Positions 23,190 through 25,727 of a DNA stretch of 25,727 nt are shown one piece after another (positions within the stretch are counted from its first letter, which is position 1; each line of letters starts with the position of its first letter). The stretch lies in NCBI GenBank assembly GCA_024644285.1, contig JAHELH010000002.1, positions 14,353-40,079 on the forward strand, read 5' to 3'. This stretch comes from Paracoccaceae bacterium (lineage in GTDB: Bacteria > Pseudomonadota > Alphaproteobacteria > Rhodobacterales > Rhodobacteraceae). The notes under the pieces are model-generated. The model was not told the origin of the DNA. It did no database searches and saw only the letters and a list, made by a program, of their open reading frames with translations. A program made the position numbers and the translations under genes.

Positions 23190-24008
23190 GTGGACGACGG
23201 CAACCGGGGACGCCTGACGAAGGACGGTATCCGCATCTACGAATCGGCGGATTTCGAGGGCATGCGCAAGGCCGGAAAGCTGGCCGCCGAGATCCTCGAC
23301 GCCTTGGCGCCGCTGGTGCTGGTCGGGCAGACAACGGGCGAGCTGGACCGCGTGATCACCCAGATGATCGACGAGGCCGGCGCCAAGTCGGCGACCATCG
23401 GCTACAAGGGCTATCAGCACGCCAGCTGCATTTCCGTCAATCACGTGGTCTGCCACGGCATCCCGGGCGGGAAGGTTCTGAAAGACGGCGACATCCTGAA
23501 CATCGACGTCACGGTGATCGTCAACGGATGGTACGGCGACACGTCGCGGATGTACGTGGCCGGCAAGCTCAGCCGCAAGGCCGAGCGGTTGATCCAGGTA
23601 ACCCACGACGCCTTGTTCAAGGGGATCGAGGCGGTCCGCCCCGGCAACACCTTTGGCGATATCGGGCACGCGATCCAAAGCTTTGTCGAAGCCGAACGGA
23701 TGTCGGTGGTGCGCGATTTCTGCGGCCACGGGCTGGGCCGGGTGTTCCACGCGCCGCCCAACGTGCTGCATTATGGCCGCGCCGGGACCGGGCCGATGCT
23801 GGAGGAAGGCATGTTTTTCACCATCGAGCCGATGGTGAATCTCGGCCGGCCCGAAACCAAGGTATTGGCCGACGACTGGACCGCCGTGACCCGCGACAAG
23901 TCGCTCTCGGCGCAATTCGAGCATTCGGTCGGCGTCACCGCTGATGGCTACGAGCTGTTCACCCTGTCACCGGCGGGACTGTTCCACCCGACCTACGAAC
24001 AGGAATAA
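23190..24008 (+). CDS. map: Methionine aminopeptidase type I
   Basis: A 272-residue enzyme that removes the initiator methionine from nascent proteins. The full metal-binding set is present: His89 (substrate), Asp106 (NIDVTV), Asp117 (GDTSRM), His180 (CGHGLGRVFH), Glu213 (TIEPMV) and Glu244 (QFEHSV). The frame is open for 300 codons further upstream through sfsA, which is a shadow. The GTG at 23190 is preceded by AGGAG nine bases away and yields the family N-terminus (NRGRLTKDGIRIYE). A TATATG box at 23152 could be its own -10 element. It converges on ggt 70 bases away. Confidence 0.95.
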   Translation: MDDGNRGRLTKDGIRIYESADFEGMRKAGKLAAEILDALAPLVLVGQTTGELDRVITQMIDEAGAKSATIGYKGYQHASCISVNHVVCHGIPGGKVLKDGDILNIDVTVIVNGWYGDTSRMYVAGKLSRKAERLIQVTHDALFKGIEAVRPGNTFGDIGHAIQSFVEAERMSVVRDFCGHGLGRVFHAPPNVLHYGRAGTGPMLEEGMFFTIEPMVNLGRPETKVLADDWTAVTRDKSLSAQFEHSVGVTADGYELFTLSPAGLFHPTYEQE

Positions 24009-24017
24009 CCGATTTAC

Positions 24018-24036
24018 GTTAGCGCTATCGGTAAAT
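24018..24036. other. Dyad with a LacI-operator-like core after map
   Basis: GTTAGCGCTATC (24018-24029) is one base from the symmetric GTTAGCGCTAAC pattern typical of LacI-family operators in alphaproteobacteria. Its 8-base core TAGCGCTA is a perfect palindrome. A wider pair, ATTTAC (24012-24017) and GTAAAT (24031-24036), flanks it almost symmetrically. It sits between two convergent genes, an odd place for an operator, so a role in mRNA 3' ends is as likely. Confidence 0.25.
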
Positions 24037-24056
24037 TCTTCAACCACTTGACCCCC

Positions 24057-24072
24057 TGTCCCCGTGGGGACA
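24057..24072. terminator. Perfect hairpin between convergent map and ggt
   Basis: TGTCCCC-GT-GGGGACA is a perfect 7-base inverted repeat with a 2-base centre (effective loop CGTG). It lies 6 bases after the ggt 3' end on the minus strand and about 49 bases past the map stop. It could serve as a bidirectional terminator. No T-run follows on either strand, so intrinsic termination would be weak. Confidence 0.4.
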
Positions 24073-24078
24073 TCCGGA

Positions 24079-25727
24079 TCATTCCCCCAGCGCGATCCCT
24101 TCCCGCCGCGGATCCGCCCCGCCCTGCAGGCCCTCCCCGATGGCGATGGCATGGACCCCCGAGTTCAGGTCCTGGACGCTGACCTCGTAGCCCAGCCCGA
24201 CCAGCGCCTCTTCCAGCCCCGCCGCCGCCGTGCCCTCCTCCAGATCGAAAGTCCCGAACCGGTTCACCAGGTTCGGCGAAGAGATCGCCGCCTGCACGTC
24301 CAGCCCCCAATCGAGATACGCGATGATCGTCTTGGCGACGTAGCCGATGATCCGGCTGCCGCCCGGGCTGCCCACCACCAGCACCGGCTTGCCGTCCTTC
24401 AGCACGATGGTCGGCGCCATCGACGAGCGCGGCCGCTTGCCCGGCTCGACCCGGTTCGCGATGGGCACCCCGTCCTCGTGGCTCCGGAACGAGAAATCCG
24501 TCAGCTCGTTGTTCAGCAGGAATCCCCGCACCATCAGCCGGCTGCCGAACCCGTTCTCGATAGTCGTCGTCATCGACAGGGCGTTGCCGTAGCTGTCCAC
24601 GATCGAGATGTGCGAGGTCGAGGGGAACTCGATGCTTGCGTCCTCCGCCCAGATCAGAGCGTGGTCGAAGTCCGGTGCACCCGGCGCGACCTCGGGCAGC
24701 GCGTCGTCGCCGGCCAGTAGCTGCGCGCGCTGGGCCAGGTAGGCAGGATCGACCAGTCCTTTCACCGGCACCGGCACGAAATCGTTGTCGGCCATGTAGC
24801 GCCCGCGGTCGGCGAAGGCGAGCCGCGAGGCGTCGCCGATCAGCCGCCACGCTTCGGCGCTGTCGGGTCCCAGCGCGGCGAGATCGTAGCTGTCGAGCAT
24901 CCCCAGTATCTGCCCCACGGTCAACGCGCCCGACGAAGGCGGCCCCATGCCGCAGATATCGTGAGCGCGGTAGACAACGCATACCGCCGCGCGTTCCTTG
25001 ACCCGATAGATCGCCAGATCAGCCGTTGTCAGGACACCGGGATTGCCGGGGGCGGACCTGACGGTATCGGCGATGTCCTGTGCGATAAGACCTGTATAGA
25101 AGGCCCGTGCGCCGCCCTGAGCGAGGGCACGCAGCGTCTCGGCATAGTCCGGGTTTCGAAGCTGTGCGCCCGCCTGCAGCGGCACGCCGCCGGGCAGGAA
25201 GTAGGCACGCGTCGCGTAAAAGCGCGCCAGCCGTTCGGCATCCTCGGCGACCGAGGCCGCCAGGCGCGGCGAAACGGCGAACCCGTCCTCTGCCAGCCGG
25301 ATCGCCTCGCCGAACATCATACGCCAGGGCGCGCGTCCCCATCGGCGGTGCGCCTCCTCCATCAGCGCCGGCGTGCCTGGCGTGCCGACCGACCGCCCGC
25401 CGACCACGGCATCGAAGAACTCCAGCGGCTCTCCGTTCTCGTCCTGGAACAGCACCGGGCTGGCCGCCAGCGGCGCGGTCTCGCGCCCGTCGAGCGTGGT
25501 CAGCGCGCCCGAGGCGGCATCGTACCAGACCAGGAACGCGCCGCCGCCCAGGCCGGAGGATTGCGGCTCCAAAAGACCCAGGACCGCCTGCGCCGCCACC
25601 ATCGCGTCCGCCGCGCTGCCGCCATTGCGCAGAACGCGCGCGCCGGCTTCGGCGGCCAGCGGGTTGGCGATCGCGATCATCCAGCTTTCGGCAGAAACCG
25701 GCTGGCCCGCGACCTTTGCATCGATGC
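24079..25727 (-). CDS. ggt: Gamma-glutamyltransferase, N-terminus cut by the window edge
   Basis: 548 residues are present and the frame is open to the right edge; the missing part is probably the signal peptide and a few dozen residues. The enzyme is periplasmic or extracellular, hydrolyses the gamma-glutamyl bond of glutathione and related compounds, and matures by autocleavage before a threonine. That threonine is visible in PSTSHISIVD (codon at 24618-24616), followed by GNALSMTTTIENGFGS. Substrate and oxyanion residues are seen in RPRSSMAPTI and GSPGGSRI. The N-terminal large-subunit signature EPQSSGLGGGAFLVWYD is intact. An internal ATG at 25680 is not taken as the start, because the upstream codons (ending AESW) match family sequence. 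Confidence 0.94.
   Translation of the reverse strand, partial: IDAKVAGQPVSAESWMIAIANPLAAEAGARVLRNGGSAADAMVAAQAVLGLLEPQSSGLGGGAFLVWYDAASGALTTLDGRETAPLAASPVLFQDENGEPLEFFDAVVGGRSVGTPGTPALMEEAHRRWGRAPWRMMFGEAIRLAEDGFAVSPRLAASVAEDAERLARFYATRAYFLPGGVPLQAGAQLRNPDYAETLRALAQGGARAFYTGLIAQDIADTVRSAPGNPGVLTTADLAIYRVKERAAVCVVYRAHDICGMGPPSSGALTVGQILGMLDSYDLAALGPDSAEAWRLIGDASRLAFADRGRYMADNDFVPVPVKGLVDPAYLAQRAQLLAGDDALPEVAPGAPDFDHALIWAEDASIEFPSTSHISIVDSYGNALSMTTTIENGFGSRLMVRGFLLNNELTDFSFRSHEDGVPIANRVEPGKRPRSSMAPTIVLKDGKPVLVVGSPGGSRIIGYVAKTIIAYLDWGLDVQAAISSPNLVNRFGTFDLEEGTAAAGLEEALVGLGYEVSVQDLNSGVHAIAIGEGLQGGADPRREGIALGE

Overview
The window looks like ordinary chromosomal DNA of a high-GC alphaproteobacterium, most likely a marine Rhodobacterales (Roseobacter-type) species. 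Reasons: strong GC bias at third codon positions, tightly packed genes with ATGA/GTGA overlaps, a DUF6478-type protein, a stand-alone short CinA, and the accD-folC and cinA-GNAT-AhpD-OmpA arrangements. I see no rRNA, tRNA, CRISPR, phage, insertion sequence or other mobile element. No gene-free stretch exceeds 300 bases; the longest is about 197 bases (1726-1922), with nothing recognisable in it.

Left part (1-8.4 kb): the 3' part of an AEC-family permease is followed by S-formylglutathione hydrolase (formaldehyde detoxification), a DUF188/YaiI protein, and a translationally coupled HAD phosphatase plus alpha/beta hydrolase. An MFS transporter converges on these and overlaps the hydrolase by 12 bases. 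Divergent from the MFS gene is zapE, followed by a sterol-desaturase-family membrane oxygenase and thpR, with a perfect palindrome upstream of the oxygenase. thpR converges on a minus-strand block.

Middle (7.9-11.7 kb, minus strand; then 11.8-17.6 kb, plus strand): the minus-strand order is CPBP membrane protease, accD, folC (GTGA overlap) and a DUF1203 protein. Divergently, ilvD overlaps a putative lipoprotein gene by 20 bases. Next come a DUF6478 gene, a small beta/coiled-coil protein of unknown function, and fadH (2,4-dienoyl-CoA reductase). A perfect FadR/GntR-type operator lies just upstream of fadH.

Right part (17.6-25.7 kb): an unrecognised 208-residue protein and a LysR regulator face a compact four-gene minus-strand operon (cinA, GNAT acetyltransferase, AhpD-like peroxidase-related protein, OmpA-like protein). 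sfsA diverges from cinA across only 47 bases, with a good promoter that predicts an almost leaderless mRNA. map (methionine aminopeptidase) follows and converges on gamma-glutamyltransferase, which runs off the right edge.

Most genes are core metabolism or housekeeping. I found no convincing new multi-gene system. The items most worth a second look are the FadR-type operator at fadH, the DUF6478/coiled-coil pair, the unrecognised 17.6 kb protein, the palindrome at 6.43 kb and the predicted leaderless sfsA transcript.
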